In this document: in pieces, positions 1 through 10,865 of the stretch
Layout: each line of letters starts with the position of its first letter
Position numbering within the stretch: the stretch's first letter is position 1
NCBI GenBank assembly: GCA_016748015.1
Contig: JAAOMT010000400.1
Location: 270,528-334,527, forward strand
DNA from: Geosiphon pyriformis
Lineage: Eukaryota > Glomeromycota > Glomeromycetes > Archaeosporales > Geosiphonaceae
Direction of reading: 5' to 3'
DNA: 64,000 nucleotides
Program-made: the position numbers and the translations under genes
Notes under the pieces: generated by a model
What the model was told of the DNA's origin: nothing
The model's input: the letters and a program-made list of their open reading frames with translations, nothing else
The model's database searches: none

Positions 1-1040
1 ATATCATGAGTTTACAGTTTCTGTTAAAAAAAATAATAGAGCTTGAATTGTTTTGGTCTTATCTTAATTATTGGCTTTAATTGCTTTTTTGGCTTTTACA
101 ATCTACATATATGTGTTTTTTTTTACTAGAGAAATTTTTCAGTCTGGTAATATCTCTGTAAGCCATAATCTGAGTAATAAAGATTGGTTTAATTGTTAAC
201 AAAGAGAATATTAACAAAGATAGATTTGGTTGCTTTGTTGAGTTTGCAATAAGTTGTTTCTTTTTATTAGTATGTTTAATATATTATAAAATAGTTGTTT
301 TGCTTAAGAGTATAATGGTTGATTTGTTTAGAGATAATATTAATAATTATGTTCAAAAAAAAGTGCTTTTGCTGAATTTACTGGCTGTTAAGATAAAATT
401 TTCAAACAATAATTTGTATTTTTTCAGAAATTTGGTTCAGAAATTTTGGTTATAGTCTTAAGAATACAAGATTTTAGAAGTTCTTGGAGTTTTTAATTGT
501 GTTTTAGTGAATTGATTGAGTAGAATTTTATTTTTGAATGTTTAATAATATAAAAGAGTAGTTAATAAAAAAAGTTTTGATTTTTTGTAAATTGTATATT
601 AAGTTCTTTTTTGTATGACTGGTATATTCTTGTTTTCAAACTCGAATTCTATAAAGTTAGGTTTTATTGGTTGTCTTTTTTTTACTTGAAAGTATTGTTT
701 GGTTATGTATTTTTCAATTTCTTGATCAATTATAAAAAAAGTCTTGGCTATTGTCTGAATAATAGTTAAAGTTAAATATATTAATAATTTTAGATAAATT
801 TGTTTTCCAAGTTTTTCTGTGTTTGTTGTTTGGCTTAATAAGTAGTTAATCTTAATATATACATAATAACAAAAATTACTCTTTACAATAATAGTTTCTA
901 TTGGTATTTTTAAGTCTTTTCTAAAATGTTAAAATAATACTTTTTCATATAGTAAATAATCTTTTCTTATAGTTTTAATAGTTGTTATTTTGGTGAATTT
1001 CTGGGATGCTCTGTCTTTATAGATTTTATAGTCTTACAAA
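1..1040 (-). pseudogene. Decayed Ty3/gypsy gag N-terminal region
   Basis: Read leftward from the primer-binding site at about 1041-1048, the minus strand gives a gag-like helical segment. Between about 760 and 660 it reads IIDQEIEKYITKQYFQVKK, which lines up with the same region of the better-preserved gag at 62162 (REIEQYANKNF). Stops and extreme A+T run throughout, so no protein is made. It belongs with the LTR immediately to its right and would be the 5' part of a minus-strand element running off the window. Everything left of about 500 is too AT-rich to call. The orientation is well supported by PBS plus LTR; the exact limits are not. Confidence 0.55.
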
Positions 1041-1048
1041 AAGCACTA
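1041..1048 (-). other. Degenerate primer-binding site of minus-strand gypsy element
   Basis: On the minus strand the LTR end TGTAATA is followed by two bases and then TAGTGCTT, a G-to-A variant of the TGGTGCT primer-binding site seen intact at 57871. The PBS fixes the LTR boundary at 1051 and the orientation of the element. Confidence 0.5.
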
Positions 1049-1050
1049 AA

Positions 1051-2033
1051 TATTACAAATAAACTTGGCAGAGTATTGTAGTAACATTTAGTACTCTAAA
1101 TTTAGATAAAAAAAACCTAAAGATTTTTATTTTAAATACTTAAAATGAGTTATTGATATTAATTTCTAAAAGTTTTTACTAATTTTACCTATAAAGTTCT
1201 TTGGTTATAAGACAAAAAAATGTTTTGGCTAATTGTGACTTAAGTATGTAAGCTATTTTCTCTGAGATAGTCAAGTACAGTTGCAGTATCTTTTTACTTT
1301 TTTGGTAAGCTAATATAATAACATTAATATCTAATCCTAAAAAAAGCTTTTTTTTTTACCAGGCTATTATAAAGTCTATTTTCAGACAGTTAATTTTACA
1401 ATATTATTACTCTATAAAAGAAAAAAATAAAATAAAAAATAAGAGAAAAATAAAAAATAAAAAAATAAATAAAATAAATAAAAAGAAATTAATTTTGTCA
1501 ATTATTATAATCAAGAATAATTAGTTTAAGTTATTATTGTTTAAGATGATTTTATGTTGGGAGCATCTGAATAAAAACAAACATAAATTTATGTTAAATA
1601 TAAAATTCATGAATTATGTATAAATAAGTTTGAGTTTTAAATATTTTTTTTATTTGAAGTAATATAAATATATAGATAAAATAAATTTAACAGATATAAA
1701 TAAAAAAATATATTTTTCTATCTGTCTGTCTTTTTTTTTTTGCTAAAATTATTTGTTTTTATACATATTTTTAGTTTTACAAAATTGCTTTTGATTACTT
1801 GTTATTACTAACTATTGCTCACTATTTCTGTTGTTGTTTTGTTTTTTTACACTATAACTAATTATTCTATATTATGACTAGTTATTTTATATTATTGTGT
1901 ATTATTTCATATTATCTTAAGTTATAATATATTATTTTGTGTTATTTTGTATTATTATATTTTCCTAAGTTATTATGTTTTTAATCACATTTTTTTTAAT
2001 ATTTTTTAGATTAGTTTTTTTATTTAGGTAACA
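1051..2033 (-). repeat. LTR, family B-like (5' LTR of minus-strand gypsy remnant)
   Basis: The block starts TATTACA and ends GGTAACA, decayed versions of the TGTTAC...GTAACA ends of the other LTRs. It aligns along its length with 32412-33300 and, over its right half, with the LTR at 50731-51641. About 1850-1980 holds a degenerate array of ~10-bp TATTATNNTG-type units shared by all members of this LTR family. The left end adjoins a PBS and gag remnant, so this is a 5' LTR rather than a solo LTR. Confidence 0.6.
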
Positions 2034-3744
2034 ATACTAAAAAAGTGGTTTAATAACAATATTTAACCATAATAAATTTTTTATTATATCTGATAATCAG
2101 TTTACAAGTTCATAATTAAGCAAAGTTTTTGCTTTCTTAAGCTATTTATTATTAACAATAAAAGTGTGTTTTTTTGCTTTAGAAACTTTTATATTAGTTT
2201 TAATGCTGATGTTATTAATACAAACAGGAATAGTTTTGGCTATACTAAGATTTTTTTTTTGTTACTATGTATATTAGTCATAAGTTGAGTTAAAAATTTA
2301 TTAATTTTTCTTCTAATTGTTTTAAAAAAGTGTTTAACAATAATATTAACAAATAATTTACTGTCTAAGATCAAATTAATAAAGTAACCAGCCATTTGGA
2401 TTTTACAAATCAAAAAAATAATATTGCTATTATTAGTAAGTCCAGCTTAACAAGGGTGTTTATTGATTTTTGGTGTTTTTTTTTTAAAATTAAAGATTTG
2501 TGAAGATTTTTTTTGAACTGTAATTATTAACTGGCCAAAGATAATATATATTAAGATTTCTATAAGATCTTTAACAATAAAATAAGAACCAAATTTTATA
2601 CTATTTTTAAGAGTTTCAACTTTAAAAAATTCTTAAAAACTTTAGCTTTTAGTGGCTTATTATTATCAACAATGAAAATTAAGATCTTGTTAAGATCTAA
2701 AACAAAATCAATTTTTTCTTTTTTCTTTTTTCTTGTAAATTTAGAAAGATTAATAGCCAATTCATTTATATCATAATCATTATCAGTTAAGTTAAAAGTA
2801 TAAAAAGAGTTTTTTTCTAGTTGGCTTGTACTTTTACTTTATGGAAATGCACTTACCAATTTAAAGACTGATAAATAGTAGCTTTAACTAAGAGATTTTT
2901 TCTAAAAAAATTAATATTAGTATGTTTAAGTCTTTAATTAGAAGCATTGTTATTGATGATTCTGTTGTTTTGATTATTATTATTTCTAAAAGCTGGTAAA
3001 AATAAGAAAAAATTGTTGCAATTTCTTGAGAAATGTTCAGTTAATTTATAGTAATAACATATAAGTAGATTATAATTTTGCTGTCTTTAATAAAAATGCT
3101 GTTAAGACTGATTAAAATAAAATTCAAATTTGGGTTTTTGAGATTTTTAAGTTTTTTTAACTGCTTGGGCTAAGAATTCTAATAATTAAACAAGATTAAT
3201 TGTTTATTAAAATTTTGAGTTTAGATGACAAAAAAAATGCTATTTAAGAAGCAAAAGTCAGAATAAGAGCAAAAACAAAAACTAAAAATGTAAATCTTAA
3301 ATGCATTCTTTAATTGTTTTCAATTTTTTGAGCAATTTCAATGGCCATATTTATTGTAAGATTATTTTTTAGAACCAGAAAGGCCAAAAAGCATATAAGA
3401 GATTAATTCTTAATTCTTTTATAAAAGAATGTATTTTTTGCTCTTTTGTTTAATTTTTTTTAGAGTTTACTTATTTGATAAGCTTTTTAATTGCTTTGAT
3501 ATATTTAGCTACAATTTTACCAAGACTTTAAATTCTTTTTTTAATTCCATATGCTATTTGAAAATTAAAATAAAAGTTCTAAATTTGGTTTCAAACCAAG
3601 TAATAAAAGAGATATTTTCTTTTTCAATATTTGTTAATATTTATTTAATAATTTTTTGGTAAACACTAGCATTAGTTTTCTGTAAAAACCAAGTGACAAG
3701 AGAGCCTAAAAGTAGAGTTTTAATGTTTGGTTTAGTTTAATTTA
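2034..3744 (-). pseudogene. Unresolved AT-rich remnant, probably gag/pol of a gypsy element
   Basis: No open frame of useful length survives. On the minus strand, 3340-3280 gives a segment resembling the end of a gag domain (NLTINMAIEIAQKIENN), and 2790-2640 gives a lysine-rich stretch like the linker before a retropepsin. Both are weak matches. The orientation agrees with the LTR at 1051-2033, but the sequence lies on the outer side of that LTR, so it is probably a separate element. No other gene or RNA is visible here. Confidence 0.3.
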
Positions 3745-4379
3745 AGTTGTAATTGATAATTCAGCTCGTCATGGGGTTTTGGAATCCTGTATGTCTTCTT
3801 GGAAGGCAATTTCTGGTCTTTTCCTCTCTTTTTCTAATGTATTGCAGCTGCTGTCAACCTGTGCTTCAGATTTCCTGGTGTCTTTAGCTCTTTACAAAGG
3901 TTTTGTTTTCAGAAGATGGTTTCGTGAGGCTGTTTCCGTCTTCCATGATCCCAAGGTTACTGGCGTCAAGATTACTGATTTTGTATGCTCCCTTTGTGTT
4001 ACTTTCAGGAATAACATTTGGTTGGTCCATGCCAAGTATTGTGCATACATGGAAAAGAATGGCCTGATCCCAGTGGATGGCTCAATTTCTGTCTTGGTTT
4101 CTGGTTTGGTTTTGAGATTTTTGGGTGGTGTAATTAAATTGCTTGGTATTGCTGAAGCTTTTGGTGTCCATTTTGGTTTTCACAAATCTTGTTCGTTTTT
4201 CTCAGGTATTGGTGACTCGGTTTCTGTTAATATAGATATGTAGTGTTGTCTTGACTGGCTCGAGTGGCTGGTTACGTGTAGAAAATGCATGATTCACACT
4301 TAGTTTAGATTATTTTTTTGATGTATAGTTCTAAGTTGCATTTGAATCTCACTTGTTAAATATAAAAAAAAAAAAAAAT
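3745..4379 (+). mobile_element. 5'-truncated LINE insertion (ORF2 C-terminus, 3' UTR, poly-A)
   Basis: An uninterrupted frame to the TAG near 4240 encodes the last ~160 residues of the LINE ORF2 found full-length at 17863-22551. Shared blocks include SSWKAISG, LYKGFVFRRWF, NNIWLVHAKY and the terminal HFGFHKSCSFFSGIGDSV. It is followed by the LINE 3' UTR (TCTTGACTGGCT, then TGGCTGGTTACGTGTAG) and an A-rich tail ending at about 4379. The 5' end, about 3745, is abrupt, as expected of target-primed reverse transcription that stopped early. The copy is far less AT-shifted than the LINE just downstream and so is younger. Confidence 0.85.
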
Positions 4380-4399
4380 AAGTAAAGAATTAATTTAGT

Positions 4400-6742
4400 A
4401 TTATGTTTTTTATCTATTAATATATTTATTAATAATGCTATTTAAATTAATTATAGTTATATTAATATTTAGTACATTTTAAACATTAAAATTAAAAATT
4501 TCAAGATAAATAACATTAGTATTTGAACATATATTTTTTTATAAAAATTTTTTTTAAATTTAGTTTGGCCAAGATTTATTTTAATATAAAATTTATTGCT
4601 AATATAATTTTAAAAAAAATGATTATAAACAAATAATTTTTGTATTTAGTTTTTATAGTTTTATAACTAATTATTAATTATAAAATTCAGTTTAGTTTTA
4701 TATTTAAAAATGTATATCTAAAATAAAATATAATAATTTGGAAAAAATTAAGATCTAAAGTTAACTTATTAAAAAAATTTTTAAATAAAACTTTATATGA
4801 TTCTTTTTTATATAATTTAAAATTTTTTGTTCAAGTTTAGAATAAAAGTAAAATTGCTTTTTTGTTGACTTTTTTAAATATTTTTGTCATAGTAAGTTAT
4901 TTATTTCTAAATTTACAAATAGTAAAATAAATTTTTAAAAGCTTATTGCAATTTTTTATTAGATTATAAATTAATTTAAACAATAATTTTTTGGTTAAAA
5001 TAATAAGATTTTTTTTAAATTATAAGGTTTTTTTTCAAATAATTTACTAAATATATTTTATCTGATTAATAACATATTTATATTAGATATTTTAGATAAT
5101 CTATTATATTATAATATTGTTGGTTTTTTAAAAAGATTTGGTATAGCTTTTGATAATTAGCTTTTTGATAAAAAAAGCTAAATTTTTAATTAAAAAATCT
5201 TTTATTAATAAAAATATTTAGATCTATATGATTTAATATCTTTTTGATTTATAATTATTGTTAATTATTTTTATAAAAATAGTTTATAAGTGGTTGTGTT
5301 TACTATTAATTAAATATTTAATTGTTAAAATATTATTTATTTAAACAGTTTTTAATAATTAAAGAATATTTAAAAAAAATAAGTTTAAATATAATTAATA
5401 TTTATATAGATAATTCTTTAAAAAATTTGGGTTTTTGTAAAATAATTTGTAATATTGTAGTTTTTTTTAAAAATCTGAATTTAAATATTAGTATAAAAAT
5501 TTTTGGTTTGATTTTTTTAATTATAATTAAATTACAAACAATTGTTTTAGTTTTTAAGTATATTTTTAAATATAATAATATGATTATTTATTCTAATAAT
5601 TAAGTTGTTTTTAATACTTATATTGTTAAAATAAAATTGGTTTTTTTAAACTGTTATAATAAATATTAGATAAAAAAAAATAGTATACTAATTGAATTTA
5701 TAATAAAAATATTAATATTACTTGATTAAAAGTTATTCTAATATTATAAATAATAAAACTATTAATATATTAATAAATAAAATTACTATTATGTTGTTGT
5801 TTTTTCTGGTTTTAATTAAAAATTTTTTTAATAACAAATAGTATTGTTGTCTTTAAAAATACATAATGTTTTATTTAAAAGATTTATGAATTTGAAAGTT
5901 ATTTTTAATGAAAAAATAGTTTAGATATTTATGTAATAAATAGTTTTTTGCTTAGTAATATTAATTAAAAATATATATTTTTTGTATAATATTTTAATTT
6001 TTATATATTTATTAAATTTATTAATAAATTTTTTGTTGTTTTATATACATATATAATAAAAGTAATTTATAAATAATTGTCTATAATTATTAAAAAATAT
6101 TATTATAATAAAAAATATCTTAAAATTTTTTGTTTATATTGTAATAAGATTAAGTTTTTGAATTATGCTTTTATATACAGATTAAATACAATATATTATT
6201 TGAAATTATTAATAAAACTAGTTAGTATTTGAGTGTTTTTAAAAAATATTTTATTATTATTATTATTAATTGTTTAATTTTTGTTATTTTGTGCTTCAGA
6301 TATTAGTTTGTATATAATTGTTTGTAAAAACTTTGTATTTAAATATTGATAAAACAAAACAGTCTTAGTTTTTGTTAATGGCCATATTTTTGACAAATTT
6401 TATAAAAAAATTGGTTTTTTGTTACAGAAACAGAATTTGGTTATATAAATCTAAATGTAAGATTACAATAAAAAAAAGTAAGTCAATTGGAAATGATTTT
6501 TTAGTTTTTTAAAATTTGTAAGGTCTTATGGGTAAATTTTTTAATAAAATAATGTGTTTGCTTGGAATTGATAAAGCTTTAATAATGTGTTTTATTTGTG
6601 TTTGTAATGTGTAAATGCATATAGGTATGTAGTGTAGTCTTGACTGGCTTAAGTAGCTAGTCACATGTAGTCAATGCATGAATCACATTTAATTGAAATC
6701 ACTTAGTCTGGTTTTGTATGCTAAGTAGTAATAAGTAGAATT
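4400..6742 (+). pseudogene. Very old LINE ORF2 remnant (RT thumb to RNase H, 3' UTR)
   Basis: Although almost pure A+T, the plus strand still reads as the LINE ORF2 C-terminal half, in order. The RT thumb region is at about 4520-4640, a Gln-Phe-Ser-Phe stretch near 4690, a FLYNLKFF match near 4800, NNNFLVKIIRFFL near 4990, and FGIAFDN at about 5140. RNase H lies at about 5380-5600, where YTDGS has become YIDNS and the LQTIVLVFKY helix is retained. The conserved LINE 3' UTR follows at about 6625-6700. Nearly every difference from the better LINEs is G:C to A:T. The open stretch 5322-5603 is this RNase H segment, not a gene. Confidence 0.75.
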
Positions 6743-6743
6743 C

Positions 6744-7832
6744 AAAGATTTCGAACTTGAACTTGAACCGAACTTAAAATTATTGAACCTGAACTGAATT
6801 CAAATTCAAACAACAAGTTCGGTTCAAATTCAGTTCAAAGTTCATGAACATGTTTAGGTTCGACTATTAAAAATTATGTTATATTATTAACTAATTTTCC
6901 TTTCAATGGTCCTTGCATTTATGATTGAAGACACGATGATGCTCTTAAAGTTTTAGGCACTAAGCAAGACCTCATATCTGCAGTCATATTTCCACCTACA
7001 GAAAAGGCACATTCAAAAACAACAGATGATCCTTGGATTGCCAAGTAATTACAAGCCATACGTACAAGACAAGGAAATTGTGTCTGATGTGCCTAAATAT
7101 TGAATTTTTAATAAAAATGATAATTTAAATAGATATTTTTTCCAGTTTTCTAGTTATATTGGCAATCTCACCCGTCAAAACATTTCTTCGATTGACCCGC
7201 AATTTTTTTGGACATTTTGCCTTTTCTTATGATATGCTTCCATTGTGACATATACTGTTCAGTGGGAAGCCTCTAAATGGCGCCATAAGGTTTGGTAGTG
7301 TCTGTAGTTCCGCAAGAAAATGGTTTATGCAAACATTTTGAGACCATACATTTAGCTGTTTTTTTTTCTTTTGTCCACTCAAACTTATCAAAATAGTCCC
7401 ATACTTCACTCTGAAAACTACGTTTACCAGAGATATTAATATTTAGACTATTTGGGTTATCAAATTCCGTTATTTCGGATTTTGAACCTTCGGTAACATT
7501 GGATGATGCCGACAATGAATTCATTTTGGTAAGTTGGAGAGTGGAGTTGTCATACATGCATAGTTTTATATACCTCTTTAACTGATCATAGTAATTAAAC
7601 AAAGTAATAATTGATGAACAAGTAATACAAAATATATCTTTTTTTTTTAATTCCATCGAACTGGAATAAGTTCGTGGACTTTGAACCAGACCTGAACTGA
7701 ACTCAGACTTGCCAAAAAGGTTCAACTTCGAACTCGAACCGAACCTACTTTGAAAATTTGGTTCGGTTCAAGTTCAGTTCATAATTCGAACCGAACTTGA
7801 GCAGTATTCAAAGTTCGGTTCATCGGCCTAGA
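6744..7832 (-). mobile_element. Internally deleted hAT-type DNA transposon
   Basis: Minus-strand 7725-7273 encodes a protein whose region near residues 109-148 is BED-zinc-finger-like (VWDYFDKFEWTKEKKTAKC, then paired Cys). Farther along, minus-strand 7090-6900 reads FPCLVRMACNYLAIQGSSVV and ECAFSVGGN, the hAT C-terminal dimerisation domain. The catalytic core between them is missing, so the element cannot be autonomous. Both ends are packed with GTTCGGTTC / GAACCGAAC motifs in both orientations (6744-6860 and 7660-7825), the subterminal binding-site clusters typical of hAT elements. Exact terminal inverted repeats and an 8-bp duplication could not be fixed. It lies between two LINE 3' ends. 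Confidence 0.7.
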
Positions 7833-7920
7833 TTTAATGTAGTTTAGTCTTGACTGGGCTCGTGTTTTGTCACATGTAAAAAGTGCATAAATCATGTTTA
7901 AATTTACACCTTTTAATAAA
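7833..7920 (+). repeat. LINE 3' UTR fragment
   Basis: A short copy of the conserved LINE tail (TAGTCTTGACTGG, then TCACATGTAAAAAGTGCATAAATC) ends in an A-rich stretch. It directly follows the hAT element. No ORF2 sequence precedes it, so it is either a very short truncated insertion or the far side of a LINE split by the hAT. Confidence 0.65.
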
Positions 7921-8886
7921 AAATAAGTGCAAATAAGTTGGAATTAATTATAACGTTATTTTAATCAAATCACATTGTAAATTTGATAAAATATTTCTAA
8001 ATTAGATCATTGAAAAAATGATAAAGAAATTTGTTCAAAATTCCTTTCTTCTCCATATTAAGGAATGGGGTATCAAAAAATTTCATTTATTGCGTGTTAT
8101 TTTTATAGTTTCACAATATTAATTAGTTCACCCATGGAATTTTGAAATGAAACTATGATAACGTTGGTTGCATTTTTCCTTTTCTATAGATATGTTTTTC
8201 AAGGATATTCGTGAGTTCACGCGCGTCAAGAAAATCATAAACACTGGATACTAATACTAGTACTACTATTTATGAGGATTCTTGCGGAACACACATAATG
8301 GAAAGGGGATAAAAATCAAAGAGAATGCATCATGAATGAATGAAGGACAGGGTATAATATATATCATGTTTATAAGGATAACGATGGAGATTCAATGAAA
8401 ACAAATTGTGAATTGGTTTAACACAATATTTTTTAGTCTAGAATTAGAAGATTGTACGTATTTGGTCTCACTGACGGATATCATTTGGATCAAAAGCAAA
8501 GAGATTTGAACAGTGAAGGAATTGAAGAATGGGTAAATTTGATTATCTATGCTCAGGAATTCGGATGATATGAAGCGAGTAGAGAGCAAGTTCAGGAAAG
8601 TTCTCGCTCTATGGATGAAGGCTTGAAATCAGGGGAGGATAGTCCAAGGCTTTTGTAATATTGATTAGCGTAAAATAAATTTGTTAGGTGAGTTTCAAGA
8701 ACTTAATATACAATAAAATTTTGGGGCAATTGGAAAATAAATTTTTCAAAAAGTTTGAGATAACTTGTCAGCTCTTTAACAATGTGACTCCAAATTATCA
8801 ACATAGATAATTCCAATTTTTAAAAAGGAATCCTCTATTTGACCCATTTCAGGTATTTTTGGTCATATTTATGGAAAAAAATGACT
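7921..8886. other. Intergenic region, no gene recognised
   Basis: Base composition is less extreme than in the flanking transposons and CpG is present. The stretch probably belongs to the host-gene island as the 3' flank of the Mso1-like gene. A 65-codon minus-strand frame at 8589-8392 has no recognisable motif, and I do not call it. Confidence 0.4.
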
Positions 8887-10362
8887 TCAAAAATAGCCGC
8901 CTTGTCTATTGCTGGATCTCCCCCGGCTTCGTGAATTGCCACTTCCGTTTTGAATAGATTCAACAGATAAATTTTCCCTGTATTCACCAATATCGTGAGA
9001 TGGTGATGGGTATACGCGTGATGCAGGATTTGGGCTTACGCTTCTTGCCCTAGCATGATAATCATCATATTGTCGGCCTGTGGTTCGATGATTAAGAAAT
9101 TGATCTTGATGAGATGATTCAATTCGTTTAGCTTTGTAACGAGGTTCAGTTTGTCTCAAGGAAGAGGAGGTTAATTGCTGATATTGTTGAGATAAATTAT
9201 TTGTTTCGTTAGGCCGTAAAAATTCGTAATTATTAGGCAATGAAGACGCGATTTCAGAAGATTGATATCCCATTCGAGGATTACCAGATGTAGGTCTTTC
9301 TGATGATGATTGTGATGCAGATGAAGACTTTGCTGCTGCAGTGGCACTAGCTACTGTCTCCCATAATCTAGGCTTTCTTTTTGGATTATTGTTCGAGATC
9401 AAATTGTCACCATTATTATCATTTCTACCACTAGATCCAGCTCCGTCTTTTTTCGCAGACTCGTAAATATCGCGAAATGATTTTTTCTGATAGATTGTTT
9501 CTTCTTTAGAAGACCGTCTTCGTGCTGAAATAAAACTCGGATTTTTTCCAGCACCTGATGTTACATTGGATTCTAAACGTTTTTTGAGGGGAACTCCTTC
9601 ACTGTATAACCAACTGGGAAGATCCTGTAATTTCTTCTCGTAATATTCACGAAGAATACGAGAAATATGGGTCTCTCCTTCCCATCCCTCTTTATCAGAT
9701 TCTTTTCAATCAATATCCATCATCAAATCGATTAAGAAATATTCACGATATTTAATGACTTTATTTGGTGACTATAAAAAAAGCAATAAGTAAATACTGA
9801 CCATTATCTGATTCTGCTCCAATGTTTGATATATTTTCTTTCAGTGTTGAAGTTGCACTCAAAAGTTTATCCCAAAGCTTCGATCCATTATTAGGAGGTA
9901 CAGCTGTAAATTGGATGATCATTTTTCCTTTTTTAGTTAGACCAATTGAAATAAATTCCGAGTTGTGAAATGAATCTTACCTTCACCATTGACCTCCTTC
10001 CAATTACGAACAGCTCTTAATTTCTTCCATAGACCATCATTTCCAGAGTTTTCGTTATCAGAGTATAAGTCGAAATTAGAATTATTTACTTTCTGCGAGT
10101 TAGAGCGATCATCACGATGCTCCAATTTTCCTTCATTTTTGGCAGCTTTTAATCTTGCCCAACCACTTGGTCCAGAACTATTATTACCAGAGGAAGAAGA
10201 GTTACCAGATAAAAAGTTTTTCGGTATAGAAGGTACTGGTGGTGAATCTGAAGGTGAGGTACCACACTTATGTCTCGCTGGATAAAGACCTACGTCTTGA
10301 CCACAATCTTTGCAGAGAACAACAAGTCGAGAAACTCGATAGTCAATAACTTCTGCGACCAT
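8887..10362 (-). CDS. Mso1-like Sec1-binding domain protein (3 exons)
   Basis: Three exons join in frame: 10362-9981, 9903-9802 and 9701-8887 (432 aa). Introns of 78 and 100 nt begin GTAAGA and GTCAGT. The N-terminus has a C-x2-C-x10-H-x-C cluster (Cys17, Cys20, His31, Cys33), probably zinc-binding. Residues about 137-152 (LWDKLLSATSTLKENI) and 168-195 (WEGETHISRILREYYEKK, then LPSWL) resemble the Sec1/Munc18-binding segment of fungal Mso1, a partner of exocytic SNARE assembly. A second LWKKLRAVRNW motif just upstream may be a partial duplicate. The rest is Ser/Asn/Arg-rich and looks disordered, ending in an SRSRGRSS-like tail. The family call rests on motif memory and is moderate; the exon structure is strong. 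It is transcribed divergently from the Lifeguard gene. Confidence 0.6.
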
Positions 10363-10865
10363 CTGGATTTCCGCGGTTTCTAAAGCTGGTATAGGAAACT
10401 GTATGAGATATGAGTAACTAGTTGCAACTATTAAGGTCTACGAGTTTTACTCGAGAAATTAAAGAGAAAAGTTTAAAAGAGCGAGAAAGTCAAGAGTTTC
10501 AAAGGTGTGTGTATAAAGGGTTGACCCAGCAACACAGACTTAGATATATTATTTTCTATAAATTGTAAAAGTAGAACGGGAAAGCACTTTATTAATATTA
10601 TAATTTAACAGATAAAACGCTATGTACAATACAGCAATTTTTAATTTACCTGTATCCAATATATGTATTGAATTTACTTTTTGCCCCGCGGCCTCTGTCA
10701 GCTGACGGGATCAATTGGTTGTTACATTCTATTACGATCTCGTTTGAATTTATGTCATTGTTACTTATTCGATCGCTGATTTAAGTCAGCGCAGTTGTTA
10801 GGAGTATTAAGGGTGTGGGTAATAAAATAATAAATTCAGCAATTCTCAGGAAAAACACTTTATTA
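10363..10865. promoter_or_regulatory. Shared divergent promoter region
   Basis: These ~500 bp between the two divergent start codons carry the GC-richest patch nearby. Visible elements are a 10-bp palindrome GTCAGCTGAC (10697-10706), an ATTGG box (10714-10718, a CCAAT box on the other strand) and the inverted repeat CGCTGA-tttaag-TCAGCG (10774-10791). No TATA box can be assigned with confidence in so AT-rich a background. Shared control of the two genes is an inference from spacing. Confidence 0.45.
10774..10791. promoter_or_regulatory. Perfect 6-bp inverted repeat upstream of Lifeguard gene
   Basis: CGCTGA and TCAGCG are exact reverse complements separated by 6 bp, about 75 bp before the ATG. 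It could bind a dimeric factor or form part of the 5' UTR; no specific regulator is recognised. Confidence 0.3.

Noticed and set aside
3429-3662. 77-codon hydrophobic plus-strand frame (possible membrane protein)
   Set aside because: Phe/Ile/Leu richness follows from A+T composition; no start context, and it lies in transposon debris.
8392-8589. Small host gene downstream of the Mso1-like gene
   Set aside because: 65 codons without motif, splice support or homology that I recognise; left as intergenic.
9989-10285. 98-codon plus-strand frame
   Set aside because: Antisense to exon 1 of the Mso1-like gene.
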